Shown: piece by piece, positions 20,529 through 30,754 of the stretch
Position numbering within the stretch: the first letter of the stretch is position 1
Layout: the number at the start of each line of letters is the position of its first letter
Source of the DNA: Pseudomonas berkeleyensis
GTDB lineage: Bacteria > Pseudomonadota > Gammaproteobacteria > Pseudomonadales > Pseudomonadaceae
Assembly: GCF_014109765.1 (NCBI RefSeq)
Contig: NZ_CP059139.1
Coordinates: 1,240,001-1,304,000 of the forward strand
DNA: 64,000 nucleotides
Direction: 5' to 3'
Notes under the pieces: model-generated
Told to the model about the DNA's origin: nothing
Databases searched by the model: none
What the model saw: the letters and a program-made list of their open reading frames with translations, nothing else
Program-made: the position numbers and the translations under genes

Positions 20529-20840
20529 ATGTACGCAGTAATTGTTACCGGTGGCAAACAATACAAGGTCGCCGAAGGCGAATTCCTGAAAATCGAGAAA
20601 CTCGAAGTTGCTACCGGCGAAGCCGTTACCTTTGACCGCGTTCTGCTGGTCGCCAACGGTGACGACGTCAAGATCGGCGCTCCTGTCGTAGACGGTGCCA
20701 AGGTTGTCGCAGAAGTCGTTTCGCAAGGTCGTCACGATAAAGTGCGCATCATCAAGTTCCGTCGTCGTAAGCACCACATGAAGCGTCAGGGCCACCGTCA
20801 GTGGTTCACTGAGATCAAAATCACCGGTATCCAGGCCTAA
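20529..20840 (+). CDS. rplU: 50S ribosomal protein L21
   Basis: A 103-residue large-subunit protein. [20 protein letters not shown] at the N-terminus, [16 protein letters not shown], and the basic [20 protein letters not shown] are diagnostic of L21. ACGGAGATTTACC precedes the ATG. It is followed 36 bp later by rpmA, the usual pairing, and then by obgE. Confidence 0.98.
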   Translation: MYAVIVTGGKQYKVAEGEFLKIEKLEVATGEAVTFDRVLLVANGDDVKIGAPVVDGAKVVAEVVSQGRHDKVRIIKFRRRKHHMKRQGHRQWFTEIKITGIQA

Positions 20841-20876
20841 TTCGTCGGCCCGACCACTTATTTGGAGTATTGACTC

Positions 20877-21134
20877 ATGGCACACAAAAAAGCTGGCGGT
20901 TCTACCCGTAACGGCCGCGATTCCGAAAGTAAACGCCTTGGCGTGAAAATGTACGGTGGCCAGGTCATCAAGGCCGGCAACATCATCGTGCGTCAGCGCG
21001 GCACCCAGTTCCACCCCGGTTTCGGCGTGGGCATCGGCAAAGACCACACCCTGTTCGCTAAAGTCGAAGGCGTGGTCAAGTTCGAAGTGAAGGGCGCTTT
21101 CGGCCGTCGCTACGTGAGCGTCGTTCAGGCCTAA
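20877..21134 (+). CDS. rpmA: 50S ribosomal protein L27
   Basis: An 85-residue large-subunit protein whose N-terminus reaches the peptidyl-transferase centre. [20 protein letters not shown] and [20 protein letters not shown] are diagnostic. No N-terminal extension of the Firmicutes type is present. It is co-transcribed with rplU and followed by a terminator. Confidence 0.98.
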   Translation: MAHKKAGGSTRNGRDSESKRLGVKMYGGQVIKAGNIIVRQRGTQFHPGFGVGIGKDHTLFAKVEGVVKFEVKGAFGRRYVSVVQA

Positions 21135-21149
21135 TTGCCTACGCGCTGG

Positions 21150-21181
21150 AAAAGCCCTGTCCGTAGGACGGGGCTTTTTTG
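21150..21181 (+). terminator. rho-independent terminator after rpmA
   Basis: AAAGCCCTGTCC and GGACGGGGCTTT (one G-T pair) around GTA, followed by a T run, 16 bases after the rpmA stop. Confidence 0.85.
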
Positions 21182-21198
21182 TTTGTGTATCTTTGGTT

Positions 21199-21238
21199 CG
21201 CTTGCCAGATCCGCTAGTTCTGGATGATCCGGCAAGCG
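21199..21238 (+). other. dyad in the obgE leader
   Basis: CGCTTGCC and GGCAAGCG, a perfect 8-base match, enclose 24 bases that can partly pair (GATC/GATC). It lies 37 bases before the obgE ATG and has no T run, so it is not an intrinsic terminator. Confidence 0.4.
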
Positions 21239-21248
21239 TTCCCCCTAG

Positions 21249-22496
<1,248 letters not shown>

Positions 22497-22506
22497 GCAA
22501 ATTTTC

Positions 22507-22532
22507 AACGCCGCTTAATTGCGGCGTTTTTG
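22507..22532 (+). terminator. rho-independent terminator after obgE
   Basis: AACGCCGC and GCGGCGTT around TTAATT, then a T run; it lies 10 bases after the obgE stop. Confidence 0.85.
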
Positions 22533-22577
22533 TAGGTGGGGTGGATTCCCGCCATTTCTGGCTAAGGTTGGAAGATC

Positions 22578-23696
22578 ATGCGTGACAAGGTGACCGGCGC
22601 GCGGCGCTGGGTGGTGAAGATCGGCAGTGCGCTGTTGACCGCTGACGGGCGTGGCCTGGATCGGGCGGCCATGGCGGTATGGGTCAAGCAGATGGTGGCC
22701 TTGCGTGAGCAGGGCGTCGAGCTGGTGCTGGTGTCCTCTGGCGCCGTGGCGGCCGGTATGAGCCGCCTGGGCTGGACGAGCCGACCTAGCGCGATGCATG
22801 AACTGCAGGCTGCCGCCGCCATCGGTCAAATGGTGCTGGTGCAGGCTTGGGAATCCAGCTTTGCCGAGCACAGCCGCCGTACGGCGCAGATTCTCCTGAC
22901 TCACGATGATCTGTCCGATCGCAAGCGCTACCTGAACGCGCGCAGTACCCTGCGCACGCTGGTCGATCTCGACGTGGTGCCGGTGATCAACGAGAACGAC
23001 ACGGTCGTCACCGACGAGATTCGCTTCGGCGACAACGATACGCTGGCTGCATTGGTGGCCAACCTGGTCGAAGCCGATCTGCTGGTGATCCTCACCGACC
23101 GCGACGGCATGTTTGACGCCGACCCGCGGCACAATCCTGATGCCAAGCTGATTCACGAAGCCCGTGCGGATGATCCGGCGCTGGACGCCGTGGCCGGTGG
23201 TGTCGGTGGCGCGCTGGGGCGTGGTGGTATGCAGACCAAGCTGCGTGCATCGCGCCTGGCTGCGCGTTCTGGCGCGCATACGGTGATCGTCGGTGGCGCC
23301 ATCGAGCAGGTGCTGGCGCGGCTCAAGGCTGGTGAGCGCCTGGGTACGTTGCTGGCGCCTGAGCGCGGTCTGCTGGCGGCGCGCAAGCAGTGGCTGGCGG
23401 GTCACCTGCAGACACGTGGCACTCTGGTGTTGGACGCCGGTGCCGTGAAAGCCCTGAGCCAGGATCGCAAGAGTCTGCTGCCGGTGGGCGTGAAGGCCGT
23501 GCAGGGCAGCTTCCGTCGTGGTGAGATGGTGGTCTGCGTATCGCCTGACGGTCGTGAGATTGCGCGGGGGCTGGTCAACTACAGTGCTCTGGAGGCGCAG
23601 AAGATCATCGGTCAGTCTTCCGATGCCATCGAGAGGCTGCTGGGTTACGTGGATGAGCCGGAGTTGGTGCACCGGGACAACTTGATCCTGGTCTGA
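22578..23696 (+). CDS. proB: glutamate 5-kinase
   Basis: A 372-residue enzyme that phosphorylates glutamate in the first step of proline synthesis. The amino-acid kinase domain shows [40 protein letters not shown] and [20 protein letters not shown]-terminal PUA domain (about residues 285-365, including [13 protein letters not shown]) is present, as in E. coli ProB. proA is not adjacent, which is usual in Pseudomonas. It is followed by creA after 25 bp. Confidence 0.96.
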   Translation: MRDKVTGARRWVVKIGSALLTADGRGLDRAAMAVWVKQMVALREQGVELVLVSSGAVAAGMSRLGWTSRPSAMHELQAAAAIGQMVLVQAWESSFAEHSRRTAQILLTHDDLSDRKRYLNARSTLRTLVDLDVVPVINENDTVVTDEIRFGDNDTLAALVANLVEADLLVILTDRDGMFDADPRHNPDAKLIHEARADDPALDAVAGGVGGALGRGGMQTKLRASRLAARSGAHTVIVGGAIEQVLARLKAGERLGTLLAPERGLLAARKQWLAGHLQTRGTLVLDAGAVKALSQDRKSLLPVGVKAVQGSFRRGEMVVCVSPDGREIARGLVNYSALEAQKIIGQSSDAIERLLGYVDEPELVHRDNLILV

Positions 23697-23721
23697 GTCG
23701 TTTCGAGCGAAGGAGGGGGCC

Positions 23722-24180
23722 ATGCGTCTGTTCAAGGGATCTGTACTGGGGTTGTTGCTATTGCCGAGCCTGGCGCTGGCCGAGACCATCGGCGAAGTGT
23801 CCACGGTGTTCAAGTGGGTCGGTCCGAACGACAAGATCGTCGTCGAGGCCTTTGATGATCCCAAGGTGGATGGCGTGACCTGCTACCTGTCGCGTGCCAA
23901 GACCGGTGGCGTGAAGGGTGGCTTGGGTCTGGCCGAGGATCGCGCCGAGGCCTCTATCGCCTGCCGTCAGGTCGGCCCGATTGCATTCAAGGGCAAGCTC
24001 AAGGATGGCGAGGAAGTCTTCAAGGAGCGCACCTCGCTGGTGTTCAAGACCATGCAGGTGGTGCGTTTCTTCGATCAGAAGCGCAACACTCTGGTGTACC
24101 TAGTCTACAGCGACCGGGTGATCGAAGGCAGTCCGCAGAATGCGGTAACCGCCATACCGATCCTGCCCTGGGCTCGCTAG
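23722..24180 (+). CDS. creA: CreA family periplasmic protein
   Basis: A 152-residue protein with a signal peptide ([20 protein letters not shown]). The mature part carries the CreA pattern: [38 protein letters not shown] and [18 protein letters not shown]. Two cysteines probably form a disulfide. Function is unknown; in E. coli creA is next to the creBCD two-component system, which is not the case here. AAGGAGG precedes the ATG, and the gene probably reads from proB. Confidence 0.88.
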   Translation: MRLFKGSVLGLLLLPSLALAETIGEVSTVFKWVGPNDKIVVEAFDDPKVDGVTCYLSRAKTGGVKGGLGLAEDRAEASIACRQVGPIAFKGKLKDGEEVFKERTSLVFKTMQVVRFFDQKRNTLVYLVYSDRVIEGSPQNAVTAIPILPWAR

Positions 24181-24181
24181 T

Positions 24182-24227
24182 GCTTGGGGTGTGCGATGCG
24201 CACACACTTTGTGTTTCATCCCCAAGC
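24182..24227 (+). other. nested hairpin just after creA
   Basis: The outer arms GCTTGGGG and CCCCAAGC enclose an inner TGTGCG-ATG-CGCACA hairpin. It begins within two bases of the creA stop and is followed 10 bases later by the intrinsic terminator, giving a double stem-loop 3' end. Confidence 0.5.
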
Positions 24228-24236
24228 GTCGCCCAC

Positions 24237-24266
24237 AAAAAAACCGCCCCGAGGGGCGGTTTTTTC
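24237..24266. terminator. bidirectional terminator between creA and mqo
   Basis: AAAAAACCGCCCC and GGGGCGGTTTTTT around GA. A runs and T runs on both sides let it end both the creA transcript and the convergent mqo transcript. Confidence 0.9.
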
Positions 24267-24276
24267 ATGCTGCTGA

Positions 24277-25776
24277 TCAGGCGCTGGGCGTATCGAGCTG
24301 CAGTCGCTGGTTGGACTGCGCCTGCACTTCGCGGTAGCGCTCGGCGTCCTTGGACAGGACGTCGGCCATGGCCGGGAAGATCTCGTCCAGCTTGCTACGC
24401 CACTCTTCGCTCTTGGCCTGCTCCGGGAAGCAGCGGCGAACCAGGTCGAGCATGATCGACACTGTTACCGAGGCGCCAGGCGAGGCGCCGAGCAGGGCGG
24501 CGATGGTGCCATCCTGTGCCGCGACCAGTTCGGTGCCGAATTGCAGGATGCCGCCGTTCTTCGCGTCCTTCTTGATGATCTGCACGCGTTGGCCGGCCAC
24601 TTCCAGGCGCCAGTCTTCGGCTTTGGCTTCCGGGTAGAAGCCACGCAGGGTTTCCAGGCGCTGCGCTTCGGACTGCATCACTTCCTTGATCAGGTAGCGG
24701 GTCAGATCCATGTTGTCGCGCGCTACCGCCAGCATCGGGCCGAGGTTGTTGGGGCGTACCGACAGTGGCAGGTCGAGGAACGAACCGTGCTTGAGGAACT
24801 TGGTGGTGAAGCCGGCGTAGGGGCCGAACAGCAGGGATTTCTTGCCATCCACGACGCGGGTGTCGAGGTGCGGTACCGACATGGGCGGCGAGCCCACGGC
24901 GGCCTGGCTGTAGACCTTGGCCTGATGCTTGGCGACCACTTCGGGGTTGTCGCAACGCAGCCATTGGCCGCTGACCGGGAAGCCACCGAAGCCTTTGCCT
25001 TCGGGGATGCCGGACAGCTGCAGCAGGGGCAGTGCGCCGCCGCCAGCGCCGAGGAAGACGAACTTGCTCTTGAGTTGGCGAGTGGCACCGGAGCGGGTGT
25101 CCTTGATGCTCACCAGCCAGCCCTGACCGTCACGCTTGAGGTCGGTGACTTTCTGGTTGCAGGTCACCTTGGCGTTCGGCTGGGTAACGAGGTAGTCGAG
25201 CATCTGCTGGGTGACGGCGCCGAAGTTGACGTCGGTGCCGGCTTGTACGCGGGTCATGGCCAGCGGCTCGCTGGTGTCGCGACCTGGGATCAGCAGCGGC
25301 GCCCACTCGGCGATGGTGGCGCGATCTTCGGTGTACTCCATGCTTTTGAAGGCATGGTGCTGGCGTAGTGCCTCGAAGCGCTTCTTCAGGAACGCGGCAC
25401 CGCTGTTGCCGCGCACGAAGCTCATGTGCGGAACAGGGTTGATGAACGACTTCGGCGAGTTGATCGCGCCTTTCTCGATCAGGTAGGCCCAGAACTGCTT
25501 GGACTCCTCGAACTGGGCGTTGATGCTCACCGACTTCTTGATGTCGATACTGCCGTCGGCGCCTTCCGGGGTGTAGTTCAGCTCGCACAGGGCCGCATGG
25601 CCGGTGCCGGCGTTATTCCAGGGGTTGGAGCTTTCAACTGCGCCGGACTCGCGCAGCTCCACCACTTCCAGCGTGATACCGGGGTTGAGTTCCTTGAGCA
25701 GTACGCCCAGGGTCGCGCTCATGATGCCGGCGCCAACCAGCACCACGTCTACGCTTTGGGAATCGTTATGCGCCAT
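24277..25776 (-). CDS. mqo: malate:quinone oxidoreductase
   Basis: A 499-residue FAD-dependent enzyme of the inner face of the membrane, oxidising malate to oxaloacetate and passing electrons to quinone. The Rossmann motif is [19 protein letters not shown], with [19 protein letters not shown] and [20 protein letters not shown] as family signatures. No membrane helix is visible, consistent with a peripheral protein. AGAGAGGTTAATGGC lies before the start. Pseudomonads often have two mqo genes; I cannot say which paralogue this is. Confidence 0.96.
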   Translation of the reverse strand: MAHNDSQSVDVVLVGAGIMSATLGVLLKELNPGITLEVVELRESGAVESSNPWNNAGTGHAALCELNYTPEGADGSIDIKKSVSINAQFEESKQFWAYLIEKGAINSPKSFINPVPHMSFVRGNSGAAFLKKRFEALRQHHAFKSMEYTEDRATIAEWAPLLIPGRDTSEPLAMTRVQAGTDVNFGAVTQQMLDYLVTQPNAKVTCNQKVTDLKRDGQGWLVSIKDTRSGATRQLKSKFVFLGAGGGALPLLQLSGIPEGKGFGGFPVSGQWLRCDNPEVVAKHQAKVYSQAAVGSPPMSVPHLDTRVVDGKKSLLFGPYAGFTTKFLKHGSFLDLPLSVRPNNLGPMLAVARDNMDLTRYLIKEVMQSEAQRLETLRGFYPEAKAEDWRLEVAGQRVQIIKKDAKNGGILQFGTELVAAQDGTIAALLGASPGASVTVSIMLDLVRRCFPEQAKSEEWRSKLDEIFPAMADVLSKDAERYREVQAQSNQRLQLDTPSA

Positions 25777-26235
25777 TAACCTCTCTCCAAGAAATACTGC
25801 ACCAGATAGGCAGGCCTATCGGCCGGCCGGGGCTATACCGCTGGGCTCAGGCATCTTGCCCGGCCGTGTGGGGAGGGTTAAGGCTCCTGTTTACGGACGC
25901 AAAGTCGTTCATTTTTTCGCCACACTCTTGTGAAGTTGTTAAAACCGTCTTTTTCACGCTCTTTTGGAGCGGTGAACCTCAAAAGCTCGTCTGCCTCGGC
26001 GTGCTTTTGCCCGTACATGCCATGGCGGACATGGCTGCAACTGGTTCTGCTATGGGCTAAAGCCGCTGGCCGGGAATGGCAGCGCGAAGTGGGCGACTCT
26101 CTGGGACGGGGGCGATGGCGATGCATCGGCGAGATGGTGCAACCCGATCAGGAGGCGTCCTTATAATCGGGGGCGGATTATAACGGTGAATGCGGCGAAA
26201 TTGATCGTCTGCTGTGACTTTTATTATTCCATCGG
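25777..26235. other. 459-bp gap upstream of mqo
   Basis: No coding frame that I trust. It must contain the mqo promoter, but no clear -35/-10 pair stands out. The only notable structure is the dyad at 26161-26183. Confidence 0.5.
26161..26183. other. perfect dyad with opposed TATAAT boxes
   Basis: TTATAATC, seven G/C-rich bases, GATTATAA. Each arm contains TATAAT on one strand, so it could be two opposed -10 boxes or a regulator site. I see no good -35 box at 17 bases on either side. Confidence 0.4.
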
Positions 26236-26469
26236 TCAGGCTGCCAACGGCCGGGCGCTCTGTGCATGCTTGACGACTGGTGTGACGCGGGCTCCGGCAG
26301 GGAGGGGGTGGCCCAGCCAGCTGATGCATGCCTCGCCGACTTCGATCCAGTTTCCGCTGCTCGGTTGCTCGCGCGAATGACGCAGCGCGCAGCAGCGCTC
26401 CTGGGTGTCGAGCAGAACAAAATGTCTCATTGGCTGGCGCGCGTTGAACAGGCTGAGCAGGAAGAGCAT
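26236..26469 (-). CDS. small hypothetical protein
   Basis: A 77-residue protein, or 64 residues if it starts at the internal Met at 26430 (MRHFVLLDTQERCCALRHSR). ATG 26469 is preferred because GGAG lies eight bases upstream. The body reads like a compact domain: QPSSGNWIEVGEACISWLG then HPLPAGARV. I do not recognise a named family, but the hydrophobic/charged pattern looks protein-like rather than shadow. It is divergent from the YajG-like lipoprotein gene. Confidence 0.5.
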   Translation of the reverse strand: MLFLLSLFNARQPMRHFVLLDTQERCCALRHSREQPSSGNWIEVGEACISWLGHPLPAGARVTPVVKHAQSARPLAA

Positions 26470-26640
26470 GGCGATGGCTCCGTAAATTGGCTGGCTCCCT
26501 TTATGACGCAATTGGGTGACAGGGCCATGACAGGAACCGCCGCCTGGCTGGGCTTGTCGATAGAGGTATGGCTGTCGGCGCCTGGCGCTGCTGGGTATAC
26601 TGCTGGCCATTTCATGACATCCCCTTCGGAGAGATCGAGC

Positions 26641-27225
26641 ATGCTGCATCGTGCGTTGTTCGCCCTGCTTGCTGCTGCCAGCCTGACCTTGGCTGGCTGT
26701 GCCCACAGCCCTCAGCAACTCACCCCGCAACCCAAACTCACCAGCTCACTGACGCCCGTTGGTCAGGGGCAGCCGGTGGTGGTGCGTGTCGTCGATGGTC
26801 GCTCTTCGCCCGTGCTTGGTACGCGCGGTGGCCTGTATCCGGAAACCAGCGCCATCAGCGTCAGCAGCGAGAGCGTGCTGCCGAAATTGCAGGCCGAGGC
26901 CGAGGCGGCTGTTCGCCTGCTCGGCTTTACGCCGTCGGCCAATGCCTACAATGCACCCCAGTTGACCATTACCCTGGCTGATCTGAAGTACCAGTCGCCG
27001 AAAGAAGGGCTGTACGTGACCGAGGCGGATATTTCTGCCTCCATCCGTGCTGACGTGCAGGGTGGTAGCCGGCGTTATACCGGCCGCTATGGCGCGTCGC
27101 TGAATCAGCGCTTTGGTACTGCGCCTAATCAGCAGACCAATACCAAGCTGGTCAGTGATGTGCTCAGTGATGCGCTGACTCGCGCGTTCAAGGATCCGAC
27201 CATCGGCCAGGTTCTGCTTCAGTAA
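26641..27225 (+). CDS. YajG-like lipoprotein
   Basis: A 194-residue lipoprotein. The signal peptide MLHRALFALLAAASLTLAGC ends in lipobox LAGC. The mature part has VVRVVDGRSSPVLGTRGGLYP, LQAEAEAAVRLLGF and a C-terminal LVSDVLSDALTRAFKDPTI, matching the YajG family of outer-membrane-associated lipoproteins with no known activity. ATG 26641 follows GGAGAGATCGAGC; the open frame continues upstream but without a ribosome site. Confidence 0.83.
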   Translation: MLHRALFALLAAASLTLAGCAHSPQQLTPQPKLTSSLTPVGQGQPVVVRVVDGRSSPVLGTRGGLYPETSAISVSSESVLPKLQAEAEAAVRLLGFTPSANAYNAPQLTITLADLKYQSPKEGLYVTEADISASIRADVQGGSRRYTGRYGASLNQRFGTAPNQQTNTKLVSDVLSDALTRAFKDPTIGQVLLQ

Positions 27226-27407
27226 TGGTCAGGGTGACTGCGCCAGATGCTGTGCTGCAGTCGCCCTTGAGGTTCTGAGGAGGCTGCTCACTTCTCTCAA
27301 GGTGGGGGTCAAGTGCTGCTGCCTCCGGTTTTCTCCTTCGCGCGCTAGAGTCCACTCGTCTCGTCGAGACAGGTCTTAGGCCTCAGGGATTCCCGCGCTC
27401 TCCGGTC

Positions 27408-27480
27408 GTAGGGTGCGCCGTGCGCACCGCTTGTCGGGCATCGTTGCTAAATTTCCTTTGGTGCGCGCGGCGCACCCTAC
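27408..27480. repeat. inverted pair of GTAGGGTGCGCC-family elements
   Basis: A 21-base copy at 27408-27428 and its inverted partner at 27460-27480, matching at 20 of 21 positions, with a 31-base loop. It is the best-formed pair of this family in the window and could fold into a long hairpin. Confidence 0.8.
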
Positions 27481-27601
27481 AAAGGCCTGATCCGCCTTCC
27501 CTGGTTGGTATTTGAGGTTTCGGCGTGAGCGCCGGTTGCTCAAGGTCGATGCTGTTTCGCATGCTGGCTGCCGGGTTGTCGATGGCAGTTAGCTGCACAA
27601 A

Positions 27602-27637
27602 CAAAAATGCCCGCATCTTTCGATGCGGGCATTTTTG
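27602..27637 (-). terminator. rho-independent terminator of rpsT
   Basis: AAAAATGCCCGCATC and GATGCGGGCATTTTT around TTTC; the run of T on the minus strand follows the stem, 18 bases after the rpsT stop. Confidence 0.9.
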
Positions 27638-27654
27638 GCAAGAACCTGTCGCGA

Positions 27655-27933
27655 TTAAGCGGCAGCAGCTTCGCCCAGCGCCTTGATGTGCGCGTTCAGG
27701 CGGCTCTTGTGACGAGCGGCTTTGTTCTTGTGGATGATGCCTTTGTCAGCCATGCGGTCGATGACCGGAACGGCTGCAGTGTAAGCGGTCTTGGCAAGCT
27801 CGAGATCCTTGGCAGCAATAGCCTTGACCACGTTCTTGATGTAGGTACGAACCATCGAGCGCAGGCTGGCGTTATGGCTACGGCGCTTCTCAGCCTGTTT
27901 GGCGCGTTTTTTGGCAGAAGGTGAGTTGGCCAC
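27655..27933 (-). CDS. rpsT: 30S ribosomal protein S20
   Basis: A 92-residue small-subunit protein. The N-terminus reads [20 protein letters not shown], followed by [16 protein letters not shown] and [20 protein letters not shown], all typical of S20. I place the start at GTG 27933 with GAGGAG seven bases before it; a TTG six bases earlier is too close to that site. A non-ATG start is known for rpsT in E. coli, where it takes part in autoregulation. Confidence 0.96.
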   Translation of the reverse strand: MANSPSAKKRAKQAEKRRSHNASLRSMVRTYIKNVVKAIAAKDLELAKTAYTAAVPVIDRMADKGIIHKNKAARHKSRLNAHIKALGEAAAA

Positions 27934-27980
27934 CGTCAAGCTCCTCGAAAACTGGGGGGTTACGACAAATAAGGCCGCGA

Positions 27981-28009
27981 ATCATGCCGATCCATCTGCC
28001 TGCTGTCAA
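27981..28009 (-). promoter_or_regulatory. sigma-70 promoter of rpsT
   Basis: On the minus strand TTGACA, a 17-base spacer and CATGAT, about 48 bases before the GTG start. Confidence 0.72.
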
Positions 28010-28124
28010 GTCTGATGACGCTTTCCTGTGCTGGCCTGACCAGTGGTGGCTCGCTACACTCGTCGCCTTCGTTGGGCGGCGGATTGTCCGCTACTAAACC
28101 TTTTTATGGAAGCCGAAACACCCC

Positions 28125-29660
28125 ATGAATCTGCTCAAATCCCTGGCTGCTGTCAGTTCCCTGACCATGGTGTCTCGTGTGCTGGGGTTTGTGCGCGACA
28201 CCATTATTGCCCGCACCTTCGGCGCTGGGGTGGCGTCGGACGCCTTCGTGGTGGCGTTCAAGCTGCCCAACCTGTTGCGCCGTATTTTCGCTGAGGGTGC
28301 CTTTTCCCAGGCTTTCGTGCCGATTCTGGCCGAATACAAAATGCAGCAGGGCGAGGAGGCCACGCGAACCTTTGTCGCCTATGTCTGCGGTTTGCTGACG
28401 CTGGTGTTGGCGTTGGTCACGGCTGTCGGCGTACTTGCCGCCCCCTGGATCGTCTGGGCTACCGCGCCGGGGTTTGCCGTCGAGGCCGAGCGTTTCGAGC
28501 TGACGGTCGATCTGCTGCGCGTGACCTTCCCCTATATATTGCTGATATCCCTGTCATCGCTGGCCGGCGCCGTTCTCAACACCTGGAACCGTTTCTCCGT
28601 GCCGGCGTTCGTGCCGACACTGCTCAATGTCAGCATGATCGTTTTCGCGCTATTCCTGACGCCCTATTTCGATCCGCCGATCATGGCACTGGGCTGGGCT
28701 GTGCTGGTTGGCGGCCTGCTGCAATTACTCTGGCAACTGCCGCATTTGAGGAAAATCGGCATGCTGGTACTGCCCCGCGTGAACCTCGGAGACCTCGGGG
28801 TGTGGCGTGTGCTCAAGCAAATGGGGCCGGCGATTTTCGGTGTCTCGGTCAGTCAGATTTCGCTGATCATCAACACCATCTTCGCGTCGTTCCTGGTGGC
28901 GGGGTCGGTGTCCTGGATGTACTACGCCGACCGCCTGATGGAACTGCCCTCGGGGGTGCTGGGCGTGGCGCTGGGTACGATTCTGCTGCCTGCGCTTTCC
29001 AAGACCTACGCCAGCCGCGATCGCGAGGAATATCGGCGCCTGCTCGATTGGGGCCTGCGCCTGTGCTTCCTGCTGGTGCTGCCCAGTGCGCTGGCGCTGG
29101 CGGTACTGGCCGAGCCGCTGACGGTGTCGCTGTTCCAGTACGGTAAGTTCACTGCCACCGATGCGCTGATGACGCAGCAAGCGCTGATCGCCTATTCCAT
29201 CGGCTTGCTCGGAATCATTCTGGTGAAGATCCTGGCGCCCGGTTTTTATGCCCAGCAGAACATCAAGACACCCGTGAAAATCGCCGTGGTGACGCTGGTC
29301 TTCACGCAACTGATGAACCTGGTGCTGATCGGCCCGCTGGCGCACGCCGGTCTGGCGCTGGCAATCAGCCTGGCCGCCTGCCTCAATGCCGGCTTGTTGT
29401 ACTGGCAACTGCGCCGCGCTGATATCTTCCAGCCATTGCCTGGTTGGGGATTGTTCCTGCTCAAGTTGGCGGTGGCGGTGGTGGTGATGGTTGCGGTGTT
29501 GTTGGGGTTGCTGCAGATCATGCCGGCCTGGGCCGACGGCCAGATGGCTGTGCGTCTGCTGCGCCTCGGCGCACTGGTAGCGGCGGGGCTGATCGCCTAT
29601 TTCGGCATGTTGCTGATCTTGGGATTCCGCCTACGCGACTTTGCGCGACGGGCGTTATAG
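28125..29660 (+). CDS. murJ: lipid II flippase MurJ
   Basis: A 511-residue inner-membrane protein of the MviN/MurJ family that moves lipid II across the membrane for peptidoglycan synthesis. [41 protein letters not shown], and [20 protein letters not shown] are diagnostic, and about 14 hydrophobic helices can be counted. It is divergent from rpsT and upstream of ribF, the usual pseudomonad order. A REP-like pair separates it from ribF. Confidence 0.96.
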   Translation: MNLLKSLAAVSSLTMVSRVLGFVRDTIIARTFGAGVASDAFVVAFKLPNLLRRIFAEGAFSQAFVPILAEYKMQQGEEATRTFVAYVCGLLTLVLALVTAVGVLAAPWIVWATAPGFAVEAERFELTVDLLRVTFPYILLISLSSLAGAVLNTWNRFSVPAFVPTLLNVSMIVFALFLTPYFDPPIMALGWAVLVGGLLQLLWQLPHLRKIGMLVLPRVNLGDLGVWRVLKQMGPAIFGVSVSQISLIINTIFASFLVAGSVSWMYYADRLMELPSGVLGVALGTILLPALSKTYASRDREEYRRLLDWGLRLCFLLVLPSALALAVLAEPLTVSLFQYGKFTATDALMTQQALIAYSIGLLGIILVKILAPGFYAQQNIKTPVKIAVVTLVFTQLMNLVLIGPLAHAGLALAISLAACLNAGLLYWQLRRADIFQPLPGWGLFLLKLAVAVVVMVAVLLGLLQIMPAWADGQMAVRLLRLGALVAAGLIAYFGMLLILGFRLRDFARRAL

Positions 29661-29665
29661 CGATT

Positions 29666-29725
29666 GTAGGGGGCGCTGTGCGCACCATTAGGTCGTTGCA
29701 GTAATGGTGTGTACGGCGCCCCTGC
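29666..29725. repeat. degenerate inverted pair of GTAGGGTGCGCC-family elements
   Basis: A left copy at 29666-29686 (GTAGGGGGCGCTGTGCGCACC with differences) and a more degenerate inverted copy at 29706-29725. It starts six bases after the murJ stop. Confidence 0.6.
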
Positions 29726-29730
29726 GATTG

Positions 29731-29748
29731 CAGGCATCGCGATGCCTG
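29731..29748. promoter_or_regulatory. 18-bp perfect palindrome upstream of ribF
   Basis: CAGGCATCGCGATGCCTG is its own reverse complement. It lies about 20 bases before a TATAAT box (29770-29775) that could be the ribF -10, so it overlaps where a -35 region would be. That makes it a candidate operator; no protein is known to bind it. Confidence 0.5.
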
Positions 29749-29803
29749 TTGTGCATGCCGTGCTGTGCGTATAATCGGCCACTTTGTGAACAAGAAGCGT
29801 GCT

Positions 29804-30754
29804 ATGCAGCTGGTTCGAGGTCTTCATAACCTGCAGCCCCAGGCGCGGGGCTGTGTGGTCACCATCGGTAATTTCGACGGCGTTCATCGTGGGCACCAGG
29901 CCATCCTGGCGCGCTTGCGTGAGCGTGCCGTGGAATTGGCCGTGCCCAGTTGCGTGGTGATCTTCGAACCGCAGCCACGTGAATTCTTCGGCCCGGACAC
30001 CGCTCCAGCGCGCCTGACACGTCTGCGTGACAAGCTCGCTCTGCTGGCAGCGGAAGGCGTCGACATGGTGCTGTGCCTGGCGTTCAATCGTCGTCTGCGC
30101 GAGCTCTCGGCAGCCGAGTTCGTCCAGCGTGTGCTGGTCGATGGGCTCAAGGTGAAGGATCTGGAGATCGGCGACGATTTCCGCTTCGGCTGCGACCGCG
30201 CCGGAGATTTCGAATTTCTCAAGGCCGCGGGCCAGCGTTACGGTTTCAGCGTCGATGCCTCGACCACCGTCGAAGTACGTGGCGGCCGGGTCAGCAGCAC
30301 CCGTGTGCGCCAGGCGCTGGCCGATGGTGATTTCGACCTGGCCGAAGCCTTGCTCGGCCGACCGTTCCGTATTGCCGGGCGGGTGCTGCACGGACAGAAG
30401 CTCGGTCGTCAGCTCGATGCCCCTACGGCCAATATCCAGCTTAAGCGGCGCAAGGTGCCGCTTACCGGCGTCTATCTGGTGAGCTGTGAAATCGATGGTG
30501 TCATTCAACCGGGCGTCGCCAATATCGGCGTGCGCCCCAGCGTTGCCGGTGACGGCCGCGCCCATCTGGAAGTGCACCTTCTGGATTTTGCCGGCGATCT
30601 GTATGGCCGGCGTCTCTCGGTGGCATTCCACCACAAGCTGCGTGATGAGCAGCGTTTCGCCTCGCTGGAGGCCCTGAAGGCGGCGATTGCCGCCGATATT
30701 GCCGCTGCCCGTAATTATTGGCAGAGCCACCCGCTGATGAAGAGCCCGACATGA
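29804..30754 (+). CDS. ribF: bifunctional riboflavin kinase/FAD synthetase
   Basis: A 316-residue enzyme making FMN and then FAD. The N-terminal adenylyltransferase domain has [17 protein letters not shown] and the C-terminal kinase domain has [20 protein letters not shown] and GVYLV. ATG 29804 begins at the conserved start [10 protein letters not shown]; a frame start at 29765 would precede the likely -10 box. The stop overlaps the ileS start (ATGA). Confidence 0.96.
   Translation: MQLVRGLHNLQPQARGCVVTIGNFDGVHRGHQAILARLRERAVELAVPSCVVIFEPQPREFFGPDTAPARLTRLRDKLALLAAEGVDMVLCLAFNRRLRELSAAEFVQRVLVDGLKVKDLEIGDDFRFGCDRAGDFEFLKAAGQRYGFSVDASTTVEVRGGRVSSTRVRQALADGDFDLAEALLGRPFRIAGRVLHGQKLGRQLDAPTANIQLKRRKVPLTGVYLVSCEIDGVIQPGVANIGVRPSVAGDGRAHLEVHLLDFAGDLYGRRLSVAFHHKLRDEQRFASLEALKAAIAADIAAARNYWQSHPLMKSPT

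Larger units (their letters stand above)
27226..27654. other. 429-bp gap between yajG-like gene and rpsT
   Basis: No gene seen. It contains the inverted REP-like pair at 27408-27480 and the rpsT terminator at 27602-27637. Confidence 0.55.

Noticed and set aside
25930..26166. Possible small gene in the mqo upstream region
   Set aside because: No ribosome site, composition unlike a protein, and it covers the expected mqo promoter region.
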